Shown: positions 1-8,471, numbered from the stretch's first letter. The stretch: 64,000 nucleotides of DNA from Daejeonella sp. (GCF_030684675.1 NZ_JAUXXZ010000023.1:100710-164709), one strand, 5' to 3'. Notes: generated by a model not told the origin, from the letters alone. Program-made: numbers and translations.

Positions 1-2
1 AC

Positions 3-503
3 AGTGTTTCAGGTTTACGCGGATTAAAAATGGATCTCTATGAAGGCGGAATCAGGGTACCGTTCATAGCCCGATGGCCAAATCATATTAAAGCGAATAC
101 CGTGAGTGATCATGTTTCTATTCAATATGATATTATGCCTACCCTTGCAGAACTAAGCGGCTCAAAAATTACACAAACAGATGGAAAATCATTAGTCCCG
201 GAACTATTAGGAAGGGAAACAGAGCAGAAAAAACATGAATTCCTTTATTTTGAATACCCTGAAAACGGAGGGCAACTAGCGGTTAGAATCGGAAATTGGA
301 AAGGGGTAAAAAGAAATGTGAGGAAGAATCCCAAAGATCCATGGGAGCTTTTTGATCTTGCAACAGACAAATATGAGCGTAATGACCTTGCTGCTAAACA
401 TCCGGAGATCATTGAAAAGATGAATGCTATTGTAAAGCGGGAACATGTTCATCCTCATATACTTGACTGGGAATTTATTGACCCAAAAATCATCAGGAAC
501 TAA
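3..503 (+). CDS. Sulfatase, C-terminal part (5' end outside window)
   Basis: This open frame runs in from the window edge without a stop, so the gene is cut by the window and not by mutation. About 167 residues are visible. They begin at the sulfatase segment LRGLK, followed by YEGGIRVPFIARWP, which normally sits near the end of the alkaline-phosphatase-like core. A C-terminal subdomain follows, with the usual ELFDLATDKYERNDLA type ending. The catalytic Cys/Ser (formylglycine) motif lies upstream and cannot be seen. The gene ends 31 bp before a second sulfatase in the same direction, so the two probably form an operon for desulfating sulfated glycans outside the cytoplasm. The sulfatase assignment is firm; the substrate is unknown. 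Confidence 0.9.
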   Translation, partial: SVSGLRGLKMDLYEGGIRVPFIARWPNHIKANTVSDHVSIQYDIMPTLAELSGSKITQTDGKSLVPELLGRETEQKKHEFLYFEYPENGGQLAVRIGNWKGVKRNVRKNPKDPWELFDLATDKYERNDLAAKHPEIIEKMNAIVKREHVHPHILDWEFIDPKIIRN

Positions 504-534
504 TTTAGTATAGACCAAATTTTAACACCAAAAT

Positions 535-2025
535 ATGAAGTATCGCTTTTTAATATTATTTCTGATTCTGGCTGCGGAATCATTCGCACAGAAGCCTAAT
601 GTGGTCTTGATTTATGCCGATGATTTGGGTTATGGCGATCTCAGTTGCTATGGTGCAAAAGCCATAAAAACGCCAAATATTGACAAATTAGCCAAACAGG
701 GAATGAAATTTACCAGGGGCTATAGTACTTCAGCAACCTGTACGCCATCCCGATATTCCTTGCTAACCGGCCGTTATGCATTTCGTCGGAACGATACTGG
801 AATAGCCCCGGGAAATGCTTCCGCACTAATTAAGGGCGGGCAGCAGAGCGTAGCTACTGTTTTCGGTAAAGCAGGTTATCAATCGGCAGTTGTAGGTAAA
901 TGGCATCTGGGCCTTGGTGGTGCTGAAGGCCCTAACTGGAATGGTAAGATATCTAACGGACCACTAGATATAGGATTCAATTATGCATTTCTGATCCCTG
1001 CAACCGGCGACAGGGTACCTTGTGTCTATGTTGAAAATGATCGGGTAGTAAATCTGGATCCAAAAGATCCGATTGAGGTTAATTATGTAAATAAAATAGG
1101 ACAATGGCCAACAGGGAAAGATAATCCTGAACTTTTAAGAATGAAACATTCTGACGGGCATGATAACACCATAGTCAACGGAATCGGTCGTATAGGTTAC
1201 ATGACTGGCGGAACCAGCGCCCTATGGAAGGATGAAGATATTGCCCAGCGAATTACTGACAAAGCAAAAGAATTTATTTCAAAGAATAGCCAAAATCCAT
1301 TCTTCCTTTTTTTCTCTACTCATGATATTCATGTTCCGAGAGTCCCTAATTCCCGATTCCTTGGCAAAAGTGGCCTTGGAAACAGAGGCGATGCAATTTT
1401 GCAATTCGACGATTCAGTTGGGCAGCTTATGAAATTACTTGATTCGCTTCAACTGAGTTCAAACACTATGGTTATTCTAACAAGTGATAACGGACCCGTT
1501 GTAGATGATGGATACCATGATGGTTCAAAAGAGAATATTGGAAAGCATAAGCCCGCTGCGGGCTTAAGAGGAGGAAAATACAGTGCTTTTGAAGCAGGTA
1601 CACGGGTACCATTTATTGTCAGGCATCCATCAGTAAAAGCAGATGAGAGCTCAAGTGCCTTGGTATCACAGGTAGATTTTTTGGCAACAATGGCGGGTTT
1701 AACGAATCAAAAATATGATGTAGCTTCAGCATCAGACAGTCAGAATCAGCTGAAAACCTGGCTTGGCTCCGATACCAAAGGAAGAACACATGTTATTGAA
1801 CAGTCAGGAACATTAAGTATCGTACAAGGTAACTGGAAGTATATCAAACCGAATAAAGGTCCTGCTTACAATCCTAAAATCGATATCGAATATGGTAACG
1901 ATGAAGCAGAACAACTCTACGATCTTAGCAGGGATCCCTTTGAGAGATATAATCTCGCAACTTCCGTTCCGGCAAAATTAAGTGAATTGAAAAGTCTCTT
2001 ACAAAACGAATTATTAAAGAAATAA
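535..2025 (+). CDS. Exported type I sulfatase (arylsulfatase family)
   Basis: A 496-residue sulfatase. The N-terminus is a short hydrophobic signal peptide ending near AESFAQ, so the enzyme is exported. The core starts with PNVVLIYADDLGYGD, whose two Asp residues bind calcium. The formylglycine motif C-T-P-S-R has its Cys at residue 69, so maturation would need an anaerobic-type or FGE-type enzyme, neither of which is in this window. Further motifs are GKWHLG, a HDIHVP segment and TSDNGP (metal-binding Asp-Asn). LRGGKYSAFEAGTRVPF follows near residue 340. Length is typical of the family. It lies 31 bp downstream of another sulfatase and probably shares its transcript. Family biology points to hydrolysis of sulfate esters on polysaccharides; the sugar target cannot be told from sequence. 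Confidence 0.93.
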   Translation: MKYRFLILFLILAAESFAQKPNVVLIYADDLGYGDLSCYGAKAIKTPNIDKLAKQGMKFTRGYSTSATCTPSRYSLLTGRYAFRRNDTGIAPGNASALIKGGQQSVATVFGKAGYQSAVVGKWHLGLGGAEGPNWNGKISNGPLDIGFNYAFLIPATGDRVPCVYVENDRVVNLDPKDPIEVNYVNKIGQWPTGKDNPELLRMKHSDGHDNTIVNGIGRIGYMTGGTSALWKDEDIAQRITDKAKEFISKNSQNPFFLFFSTHDIHVPRVPNSRFLGKSGLGNRGDAILQFDDSVGQLMKLLDSLQLSSNTMVILTSDNGPVVDDGYHDGSKENIGKHKPAAGLRGGKYSAFEAGTRVPFIVRHPSVKADESSSALVSQVDFLATMAGLTNQKYDVASASDSQNQLKTWLGSDTKGRTHVIEQSGTLSIVQGNWKYIKPNKGPAYNPKIDIEYGNDEAEQLYDLSRDPFERYNLATSVPAKLSELKSLLQNELLKK

Positions 2026-2221
2026 AAATTTGTTCTGTTAGAAAAGCTACATCAGTTCACATATTAGATTCATGGATATCACAGAAAGAAAATATTTATC
2101 TAATTTAGAAATCTAGCAACAATCCAATTAAAAGAATTTAGTGTACTATTAATCTGCAATTAATAAACATTATAACCTGTTAAACTCTCATATTTATTTA
2201 GAAGATTTAAAAAACCAGATT

Positions 2222-2983
2222 ATGCTGATTCCAGAAAAAGATGATGAAAGTGATAAGCGCTTTTACAAAGCAGCCCAATTAAGCAATCAGATTTATATTG
2301 ACACCCAAAAAATTAAAAAATTTCTATACTACACCTTTCTAATACAACTAACATTCAATCTTGTAGTAGTCTTTTTAACTGAAGCAGGCCATACCAATTT
2401 TTATGGTTTTAAAAAGTTCTTCTTTGATGATGAAGAAAGTATACCTACTTACTTTTCAGCTATTAACCTGCTTTTCGCGGGCATTCTATTGGCCTTAATT
2501 ACAAATTTAAAGTCAAAGGTAAATGATCCTTTTACTATGCGCTGGAAGATACTTTCAATCCTGTTTATACTCTTATCGATCGATGAAATTGCTGGTTTTC
2601 ACGAAATGACCATCGATCCTTTGGTTCGGGTTTATCAGCTTAGCGGTTACATGAGGTTTCCCTGGGTTATTTTGGGATTAATTTTCATGACCGGTTTTTC
2701 CCTGTACTATTTTCAATTTCTAAAAGCCTTGCCCAGACCTTATATTAAAGGCTTCTTTTATTCTTGCTTGATTTTTTTAAGTGGCTCAATTGGTCTGGAA
2801 ATTATAAGTGCCAAAATATTTATCAGTCTGGAACAAAGTCCTAAAGATCTGATGTATAATTTAGTAACAACCATGGAAGAAAGCTGTGAAATGCTTGGAA
2901 TAATTATGTTCATTAATGTTTTGCTTTCATATCTAAAGTCATTGAATATCACCACTAACTTATATTTTCAACACAGTGAATAG
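2222..2983 (+). CDS. Six-helix membrane protein of unknown function
   Basis: A 253-residue protein with about six hydrophobic segments (roughly residues 34-54, 78-94, 108-121, 146-167, 176-195 and 222-238). I do not recognise a characterised family. Polar residues are clustered in or beside the helices: D121-E122 with H127-E128, E193, and E219-E220 with E223. This acidic/His pattern resembles a buried metal or proton site and would be unusual for a purely structural protein. About 200 bp separate it from the sulfatase genes, so it need not belong with them. The following gene is on the other strand and its stop lies 8 bp away. Start chosen at the first ATG; the upstream region is AT-rich with no clear Shine-Dalgarno. 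Confidence 0.75.
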   Translation: MLIPEKDDESDKRFYKAAQLSNQIYIDTQKIKKFLYYTFLIQLTFNLVVVFLTEAGHTNFYGFKKFFFDDEESIPTYFSAINLLFAGILLALITNLKSKVNDPFTMRWKILSILFILLSIDEIAGFHEMTIDPLVRVYQLSGYMRFPWVILGLIFMTGFSLYYFQFLKALPRPYIKGFFYSCLIFLSGSIGLEIISAKIFISLEQSPKDLMYNLVTTMEESCEMLGIIMFINVLLSYLKSLNITTNLYFQHSE

Positions 2984-2990
2984 CATTAAA

Positions 2991-4433
2991 TCACTGTGTT
3001 GAATTATTATTCTCTAAGAAAAACTGATCACTAAAGTTGACCAGAAACAGCTCCTTATTAGAGCGGGTGACCCCGGTATAAAGCCATCTTAAAAATTCAG
3101 TATTCAGCATTTCATCGGTAAGATATCCCTGATCGATAAAAACGGCAGGCCATTGTCCGCCCTGAGCTTTATGGCAAGTGACAGCAAAGGCAAATTTTAT
3201 CTGGAGGGCATTGTAGTATGGATCCTTCTTTAGTTCCTCCATCCTGAGTTTCTTGTTTTCGATATGCATATAATCCTGCAATACTGCTTCATAAAAGCGT
3301 TTATTGTCGGCATTGGAAAGGCTTGGCGTTTCAGAATATAAGGTATCCAGCATCACTTTACAGCTCAGTGGTTCCTGGTCAGGATAATCAAGCAATTCAA
3401 TGACAAGCTCAGCAAAGCGGAAGCCATATTGCTCTTCAATGCTTCTCACCTTCCGTATCTTTGCAATATCTCCATTTGCAATAAAATCACCGCTATTATC
3501 TTCCGGTTTCAGCCAGAAATAATTATTACGAACAACCATAATATGGTCGCCACTACTTAACTCCTCCTCCCGGTACAAAATCCTGTTACGGATATTTTGA
3601 TTGTAGGCATTTGCATTTTTATTGGAGCGGCAGATCACAATGCTATTTTCCATTCCATACTTATCATAGGCATAATTCAGGCCTTCAATAAGTCGTTCAC
3701 CGGTCATTCTGAAAATATCCTTGTATCCCCTGATCTTAAATTTTGGGAAGACTTCTTCTCCTTTCCGTACCAACTCACGGAGTTGTGTAGCATTAAACAG
3801 TATTCCGGATTCCTTTTCCTGACGAACTACATCAGTCAGTTCATAGGTAAAAACACTCAATCGGAACTGATCGGAAACGAATTGTTTGTTCAGTGCCGGA
3901 CTTATAGCCGAACCTACCGGCGGCAATTGTGCGGTATCGCCTACTAACATCAGTTTACAGTTTTTACCATTGTAAACGTAGGAGATCAGATCCTGCAAAA
4001 GGCTTTGACGACTGTAATCATGCACCTGATCGGAGATCATGGAAGCCTCATCAACGATAAACAAGGTATTTTCCATGATATTATCACCCAGTACGAAATT
4101 CATTTCCGGACTTGCCGCAACTTTCTTACGGTATATTTTCTTATGGATAGTAAATGCTTTCTTGCCTGAATAATTACTGATTACTTTAGCTGCCCGGCCG
4201 GTCGGTGCGAGCAAAACTGATTTTAACTTCATTTTAGGCAGTACCTTAACCAGTGCACTGATCAGAGTAGTTTTACCGGTTCCTGCATAGCCTTTCAGAA
4301 TGAAGCATTCATCAGCGTTTGTTGAACTAAGAAACTTCTCGAGCATAACAAAAACCTCTCTCTGCTGGGCGGTAGGTATTTTGCCAAAATTTTGCTCGAT
4401 AAGATCCCGGATATACATTTCCGCAAATTGCAA
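2991..4433 (-). CDS. RecD-like superfamily 1 DNA helicase / AAA ATPase
   Basis: A 480-residue ATP-dependent helicase. Walker A is GYAGTGKTT at residues 48-56 and Walker B is FIVDEASM near residue 128. A GDTAQLPPVG motif (motif III of RecD/Pif1-type SF1B helicases) follows. The C-terminus has a UvrD_C_2-type segment FAFAVTCHKAQGGQW (motif V) and WLYTGVTR (motif VI). It is shorter than RecD and lacks the N-terminal RecB-interaction region, as is usual for Bacteroidota single-gene RecD-like ATPases. It probably acts in DNA repair or replication restart; no RecBCD partner is adjacent. It is divergent from the DUF3822 gene, with about 100 bp between them holding both promoters. Confidence 0.88.
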   Translation of the reverse strand: MQFAEMYIRDLIEQNFGKIPTAQQREVFVMLEKFLSSTNADECFILKGYAGTGKTTLISALVKVLPKMKLKSVLLAPTGRAAKVISNYSGKKAFTIHKKIYRKKVAASPEMNFVLGDNIMENTLFIVDEASMISDQVHDYSRQSLLQDLISYVYNGKNCKLMLVGDTAQLPPVGSAISPALNKQFVSDQFRLSVFTYELTDVVRQEKESGILFNATQLRELVRKGEEVFPKFKIRGYKDIFRMTGERLIEGLNYAYDKYGMENSIVICRSNKNANAYNQNIRNRILYREEELSSGDHIMVVRNNYFWLKPEDNSGDFIANGDIAKIRKVRSIEEQYGFRFAELVIELLDYPDQEPLSCKVMLDTLYSETPSLSNADNKRFYEAVLQDYMHIENKKLRMEELKKDPYYNALQIKFAFAVTCHKAQGGQWPAVFIDQGYLTDEMLNTEFLRWLYTGVTRSNKELFLVNFSDQFFLENNNSTQ

Positions 4434-4524
4434 ATAATGAATCTATTATTTTTCGAAAGCATAAAATGGATTGAAAATAATTAAAGTGCTAAATCAGCAG
4501 ATTGTGCAAAATATTGCAGAGAAA

Positions 4525-4535
4525 CTATATTTTTG
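4525..4535 (+). promoter_or_regulatory. Candidate -7 element for the DUF3822-rsmD pair
   Basis: The sequence TATTTTTG at 4528-4535 matches the Bacteroidota -7 consensus TAnnTTTG. It lies only 6 bp before the ATG at 4542, so the transcript would have almost no leader. It also argues against the TTG at 4533 as the start codon. Weak evidence because the region is very AT-rich. Confidence 0.35.
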
Positions 4536-4541
4536 TTGTTG

Positions 4542-5396
4542 ATGATCAAATTACTACACTTAGTCGACAACAGCTTACAATCTCAAACAGCAGCAAAGTG
4601 CGATCTTTTGATCCATATAGGTATTGGAAAACTACAATACGCCATTATTGATAAGGTAAGGGATGAACTTAAAGCTCTTGCAGAATATGAATTGCCTGAG
4701 ATTAGTAATCTGGCTGACCTGATGCTTGCAATTGAAAGACTTCCTGAAACCAAACGGGAATTTACATACCCTTTCAGTAAGATCCGGATTTCTTTCGACT
4801 CCTATAAGTTCACGTTCATCCCTGAAGAATTATATGAAAATGAGAATGAGCAGGAATATGCAAAATTCTTTAATCCTTCGGCAACAGATCTGATTCTAAC
4901 GAACAGGATCAGAACTTCCAAAATCAGAAACATTTTCGCCATCGATGCAAATTTCAATAGCGCTTTAAATCATATTTTTCAGAAGCCGCGTATTTACAGT
5001 CAGGCTAGTTCTTTCATTGAAGGCATAAAAAAAACCAACCCCGACAGAAATGGCACCTGCTTATTCATCGATTTTCATGGCGATCATATCCAGATTGCTT
5101 GTTTAAAAAAATCTGAACTTGTATTGTACAATATACTCGAATGTATCAATGCAGATGAATTTAACTACTATCTGCTAAATACAATTGATTCGTTAGATCT
5201 TGACCCAGCAATTACAAAAGTGATGATTTCAGGAGATGTGACATCCGGGAATGATGAATATTATGAGAGGATTATAAAATATTTTAAAGTACCGATGTTT
5301 GCCGATAGTAGATTAATTGTTAATCACCCGGAATTGTTTAATAATGTAAGTCCTCATACTTATTTCTCACTAATTAGTCTGGACGAATGCGAATAA
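4542..5396 (+). CDS. DUF3822 family protein
   Basis: A 284-residue protein of the DUF3822 family, which is largely restricted to Bacteroidota and is often found directly before rsmD. The fold is thought to be actin/ASKHA-like; here a segment CLFIDFHGDHIQIACL near residue 185 is of that type, but I see no enzymatic signature. Start set at the ATG at 4542; a TTG three codons upstream keeps the frame but falls inside a probable promoter. The last 10 bp overlap the start of rsmD, so the two are translationally coupled. Function unknown; pairing with a ribosomal RNA methyltransferase hints at a role in translation or its regulation. Confidence 0.85.
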   Translation: MIKLLHLVDNSLQSQTAAKCDLLIHIGIGKLQYAIIDKVRDELKALAEYELPEISNLADLMLAIERLPETKREFTYPFSKIRISFDSYKFTFIPEELYENENEQEYAKFFNPSATDLILTNRIRTSKIRNIFAIDANFNSALNHIFQKPRIYSQASSFIEGIKKTNPDRNGTCLFIDFHGDHIQIACLKKSELVLYNILECINADEFNYYLLNTIDSLDLDPAITKVMISGDVTSGNDEYYERIIKYFKVPMFADSRLIVNHPELFNNVSPHTYFSLISLDECE

Positions 5397-5941
5397 TAGG
5401 CGGGAAATTAAAAGGCCTGCGTTTAAACCCTCCAGCGAAATTACCTGTCAGACCTACAACTGATGTTGCAAAAGAAGCCCTGTTTAATATCCTTTTTAAC
5501 CAGTTTGATTTTGAAAAGATTCGGGTTTTAGATCTTTTTAGCGGAACCGGAAATATTTCAATGGAATTTGCATCAAGAGGAGTCCCCAATATCTGCTCAG
5601 TCGACCGCGACTTTGGCTGCTATAATTACCTCAAAACATTAGCAAAACAATACGACCTTCCAGCCATAAAATCTTTCAAGGCTGATGTATTTAAATTCCT
5701 GGAATCTGAAACAGAAAAATATGATCTGATATTTGCTGATCCACCCTATGACCTTCCTCAAATCAATATAATTGCAAAAACAATTTTTGATCGTAATCTA
5801 TTAAAGGCTGATGGATATCTGATTATTGAACATTCAAGTATGAAAAAGCTGGATAATCACCAAAATTATATTGAGCAGCGACAGTATGGCTCATCTTCAT
5901 TTAGCCTTTTCAGGGAAAAGCAAGGTAAAAATGAAGATTGA
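5387..5941 (+). CDS. rsmD: 16S rRNA (guanine966-N2)-methyltransferase RsmD
   Basis: A 184-residue SAM-dependent methyltransferase that methylates G966 of 16S rRNA in the 30S subunit. Visible motifs: the N-terminal MRIIGGKLKG, then RPTTDVAKEALFNIL, the SAM-binding LDLFSGTGNISMEFASRG near residue 49, and the catalytic FADPPYD (D/N-PPY) near residue 117. Length is normal. The ATG overlaps the end of the DUF3822 gene by 10 bp. It is followed by coaD after about 110 bp; rsmD-coaD adjacency is a common bacterial arrangement. No unusual features. Confidence 0.95.
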   Translation: MRIIGGKLKGLRLNPPAKLPVRPTTDVAKEALFNILFNQFDFEKIRVLDLFSGTGNISMEFASRGVPNICSVDRDFGCYNYLKTLAKQYDLPAIKSFKADVFKFLESETEKYDLIFADPPYDLPQINIIAKTIFDRNLLKADGYLIIEHSSMKKLDNHQNYIEQRQYGSSSFSLFREKQGKNED

Positions 5942-6023
5942 TTATATTCAATTATATTTAACTTTAATAAAAAAGCACTCTAAAGCAATTTCTGAATAAG
6001 TACAGATCATTTTAATTAATCGA

Positions 6024-6038
6024 TCCGCCCCGGGCGGA
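6024..6038 (+). other. GC-rich hairpin just upstream of coaD
   Basis: TCCGCC (6024-6029) and GGCGGA (6033-6038) are perfect complements around a 3-nt loop, 15 bp before the coaD ATG, in otherwise AT-rich DNA. An A-run, not a T-run, follows on the + strand, so it is not a + strand terminator. It could be an RNA structure at the coaD ribosome-binding region. Confidence 0.4.
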
Positions 6039-6053
6039 AAAACAAAAAAACCT

Positions 6054-6539
6054 ATGAAGATCGCCCTTTTTCCAGGCTCATTTGACCCGGTTACAAAAGC
6101 CCACGTCGATATACTAAAACGTTCTTTACCCCTTTTTGATAAAGTTATTATCGGTATTGGCTTAAACAGTACCAAAGCCCCATACCTTGGTATCGACATC
6201 AGAAAAGCAATGCTCAGAGCGGTATTTGCGAATGAGCCTAAAGTTGAAGTTCAAACCTATGAAGGACTGACGGTTGAATTTTGCAAAAAGATCAATGCCA
6301 CATACATGATCAGAGGCATTCGAACAGTTTCAGATTTTGAATATGAAAAGGCGATCGCTCAAATGAATCATGCACTCGTACCCGAAATTGAAAGCATCTT
6401 TATTGTCAGCAAACCGGGGTATTCATCCATAAGTTCGACAATAGTTCGTGATATAATGAGGAATAATGGGGATGTGAGGCAGTTTATACCTCAGGAAGCG
6501 TTTGATTTAATTAACCCGAATTCGATAAAGAAAGGGTAA
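6054..6539 (+). CDS. coaD: Phosphopantetheine adenylyltransferase
   Basis: A 161-residue nucleotidyltransferase for the fourth step of coenzyme A synthesis (4'-phosphopantetheine plus ATP to dephospho-CoA). The N-terminal LFPGSFDPVTKAHVDI carries the nucleotidyl-transferase motif, with K-A-H where many family members have G-H. The C-terminal SSTIVRD region binds ATP. The conserved fold ends near QFIP. The last ten or so codons (from 6507) lie inside a dispersed repeat whose other copy begins at 31602, so the C-terminal tail was probably supplied by insertion of that element. Catalytic residues are upstream of this point, so the enzyme should work. Confidence 0.94.
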   Translation: MKIALFPGSFDPVTKAHVDILKRSLPLFDKVIIGIGLNSTKAPYLGIDIRKAMLRAVFANEPKVEVQTYEGLTVEFCKKINATYMIRGIRTVSDFEYEKAIAQMNHALVPEIESIFIVSKPGYSSISSTIVRDIMRNNGDVRQFIPQEAFDLINPNSIKKG

Positions 6540-6714
6540 AATAATACGATTATAATTGGTCAGGTCGGGCTCTGGAGCGAAAATAATTTGATTTTTGAAA
6601 CCAATACAGTTTTGCGTGTATTATAAGTAGCCGATTAAAAAGCACTTAACTTTCAGTTTGGCAATGACTTTATTAAAAGCACTGACCTTTGATTTATTAG
6701 TGGCTGTGCTTTAT

Positions 6715-7206
6715 CTAATCTTGATGTCCGTAACCTAATTCTTCATTTTTGTCCCAAAATGCCATAAAAAGTTCCGCAGAAGTTCCTTTTCTACTAGTCC
6801 ACTCCGCAACAATCTTTATTGCTTCTTCAAGGTCTTCAATATATGCCATTCTACCATCACTACCTCTTATTCCTTTTTCGTCCTTTTTAGCTCCTCGATT
6901 AATAAGAATATTTTTTTCATCATAAACAATTCTTCTCACATCTTCAAATTCCTTTCCTTTTGGAAGACTGTCTTTTAATAGCTTAGATAGACCGTGATAA
7001 TATAATTGAAACTTTTGTACTGGGTCGTCTATTCGCTGACCAAGGAGAAGTTCCGCTTGATTTTCAACAATAAGTTCCGAGTCAAGATTTATAGAAAGTT
7101 GCTCTCCTTTTATATCTTCAGACTTTTGTAGAATTTCTAATCTCTCTAAGTCTTCCTTGGAAAGTTTCCTTTCTATTTTGCTTTGGTCTGTCTTTTTATC
7201 TTTCAT
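6715..7206 (-). CDS. Unknown 163-residue partner of the HTH-ImmA/IrrE protease
   Basis: A small, highly charged, soluble protein with no signal peptide or membrane segment. I do not recognise a characterised family. The first 50 residues are Lys/Glu-rich and probably helical; the second half has a compact pattern including RGSDGRMAYIEDLEEAI and a final NEELGYGHQD. It starts 9 bp after the stop of the HTH-ImmA/IrrE gene on the same strand, so the two are surely cotranscribed. In other two-gene ImmA systems the companion is the cleavage target, a toxin or an antitoxin, so it may be one of these. That is inference from arrangement only. Both genes sit inside an inserted module, indicating horizontal acquisition. 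Confidence 0.75.
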   Translation of the reverse strand: MKDKKTDQSKIERKLSKEDLERLEILQKSEDIKGEQLSINLDSELIVENQAELLLGQRIDDPVQKFQLYYHGLSKLLKDSLPKGKEFEDVRRIVYDEKNILINRGAKKDEKGIRGSDGRMAYIEDLEEAIKIVAEWTSRKGTSAELFMAFWDKNEELGYGHQD

Positions 7207-7215
7207 ACCACAATT

Positions 7216-8391
7216 TTATACTGTTAATAATTCTCTTATTTTTAATGCTGCTTCTTTAATTGATTCTATGTCCCAATTTGAAACGTTTAATTTTTTAGTG
7301 ACGCTTTTTATATTAGGAAAATGTTCTTTAAAAGCACCCCAGTAATCATTTCCTTTTTCTGATTGCCTCCATTGGTACTGTGAATAAATTATACAAGGAT
7401 GAACTTGACACTCTTTTGCAAATTTTTCCACCATAAATCTATTATGCATCATCTTTTCAATAAATCTCATTTTCTCAGATGATAATAAATACTCAGATGC
7501 AAATTCGTTTGCTTTATCTTCTTGTATTAAAAATAGATCAGGCTCACCAGACAAATGATAATTTGTTTTTTCAATTGTTTCCAGGTCAAATAAAATATGA
7601 TGGAGTTCGTGAATCAGAGCAAACCAAATCGTTGAATAATTCCTATTGAAATCTGTAATTACGATACAAGGTTTATTTTTAATTAAAAACGTTGCTCCTC
7701 TTATTTGTGTTTTTGGCAAAGAAGGTTGAAAAACTACTGTAATACCGATGTTGTATAAGGCTTGAAAAACTGTAAGTAAACCTGTTTCAACGTTTTGCGT
7801 ATATGGTTTGATTTTAGGAATTAATTCAACTAAATTTCGTCTGCTGTAATCGTTAGGGTTATCAATTAACTCAAAATATTTATAACTTGATTTAATCCAA
7901 AAATCTTTCATTTTATCACTAAAAGACTTTTTGGTTCTGCTATAAAACGCTTCACTTAATTCTCTATCATATTCGTAAATACTGTCTATATCGAAAAAAT
8001 TACAAATTCTCTCTTTCAGTTTATCCAAAGAATCATTCTTATCAATAAACCCTAAATTTATCAACGTTTTAAGATCAAAATATTTATTGATAAATGTAAT
8101 GTCCATTGATGATTGGAGTTCTTTTATTTCCTCAACAGGTCTATCTTTAAAATGAACGATTAATAGTTCATTGAAATCCATTTCTAAGAACTCAGCAAGT
8201 TTTAAGAGTTTAATTATGTCTGTTTGTTTGGAAGTTTTGTCAAGAATGGCATCTAGACTTCTTCTTTCCATTCCCGATAATTTTTCAAATTGAGTCTTAG
8301 TCAAACCCGAATTTTCAAGCTTCTCTTTAAATAGTTCTTCAAGAGTTGGACCATTATACTGAAAGCTTCTATCTAAAATATTATCTATCAT
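7216..8391 (-). CDS. HTH domain plus ImmA/IrrE metallopeptidase
   Basis: A 391-residue two-domain protein. Residues about 15-80 look like an XRE-type helix-turn-helix (LTKTQFEKLSGMERRSLDAIL, then a helix ending near LEMDFNELL). The C-terminal half carries the zinc motif HELHH at residues 261-265 and a downstream Glu in the EDKANEFASEYLL segment, as in the ImmA/IrrE (DUF955) peptidases. ImmA of ICEBs1 and IrrE of Deinococcus cleave repressors after a stress signal; fused HTH-peptidase proteins occur in toxin-antitoxin and mobile-element modules. Its promoter is bracketed by two palindromic operators, suggesting autoregulation. It is the first gene of the pair and lies within an interrupted repeat element. 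Confidence 0.88.
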   Translation of the reverse strand: MIDNILDRSFQYNGPTLEELFKEKLENSGLTKTQFEKLSGMERRSLDAILDKTSKQTDIIKLLKLAEFLEMDFNELLIVHFKDRPVEEIKELQSSMDITFINKYFDLKTLINLGFIDKNDSLDKLKERICNFFDIDSIYEYDRELSEAFYSRTKKSFSDKMKDFWIKSSYKYFELIDNPNDYSRRNLVELIPKIKPYTQNVETGLLTVFQALYNIGITVVFQPSLPKTQIRGATFLIKNKPCIVITDFNRNYSTIWFALIHELHHILFDLETIEKTNYHLSGEPDLFLIQEDKANEFASEYLLSSEKMRFIEKMMHNRFMVEKFAKECQVHPCIIYSQYQWRQSEKGNDYWGAFKEHFPNIKSVTKKLNVSNWDIESIKEAALKIRELLTV

Positions 8392-8404
8392 TGAATTTAT
8401 TTGA

Positions 8405-8416
8405 GGTAAATATACC
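8405..8416. promoter_or_regulatory. Operator-like palindrome, proximal site
   Basis: GGTAAATATACC is nearly palindromic and lies directly downstream of the -7 element, over the expected transcription start of the HTH-ImmA/IrrE gene. It shares its core with the perfect palindrome at 8454-8471. The centres are 52 bp apart, about five helical turns. Confidence 0.6.
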
Positions 8417-8417
8417 G

Positions 8418-8448
8418 CAAATATAATGATATTAATTAAATAAGCAAA
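8418..8448 (-). promoter_or_regulatory. Promoter of the HTH-ImmA/IrrE operon
   Basis: Read on the minus strand, TTTG (8448-8445) is followed after exactly 19 nt by TATATTTG (8425-8418). This is a full match to the Bacteroidota -33 TTTG / -7 TAnnTTTG promoter. The start codon is at 8391, giving a leader of roughly 20 nt. Palindromes flank the promoter on both sides. Confidence 0.65.
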
Positions 8449-8453
8449 TAATT

Positions 8454-8471
8454 AAAGGTAAATTTACCTTT
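8454..8471. promoter_or_regulatory. Operator-like perfect palindrome, distal site
   Basis: AAAGGTAAATTTACCTTT is a perfect 18-bp palindrome just upstream of the -33 element. With the related GGTAAATATACC at 8405-8416 it forms a two-site arrangement typical of cooperative autorepression by an HTH protein. The assignment to this protein is inferred. Confidence 0.65.

Noticed and set aside
7157..7345. Small frame on the + strand over the two-gene module junction
   Set aside because: It is antisense to both genes of the module with no own signals.
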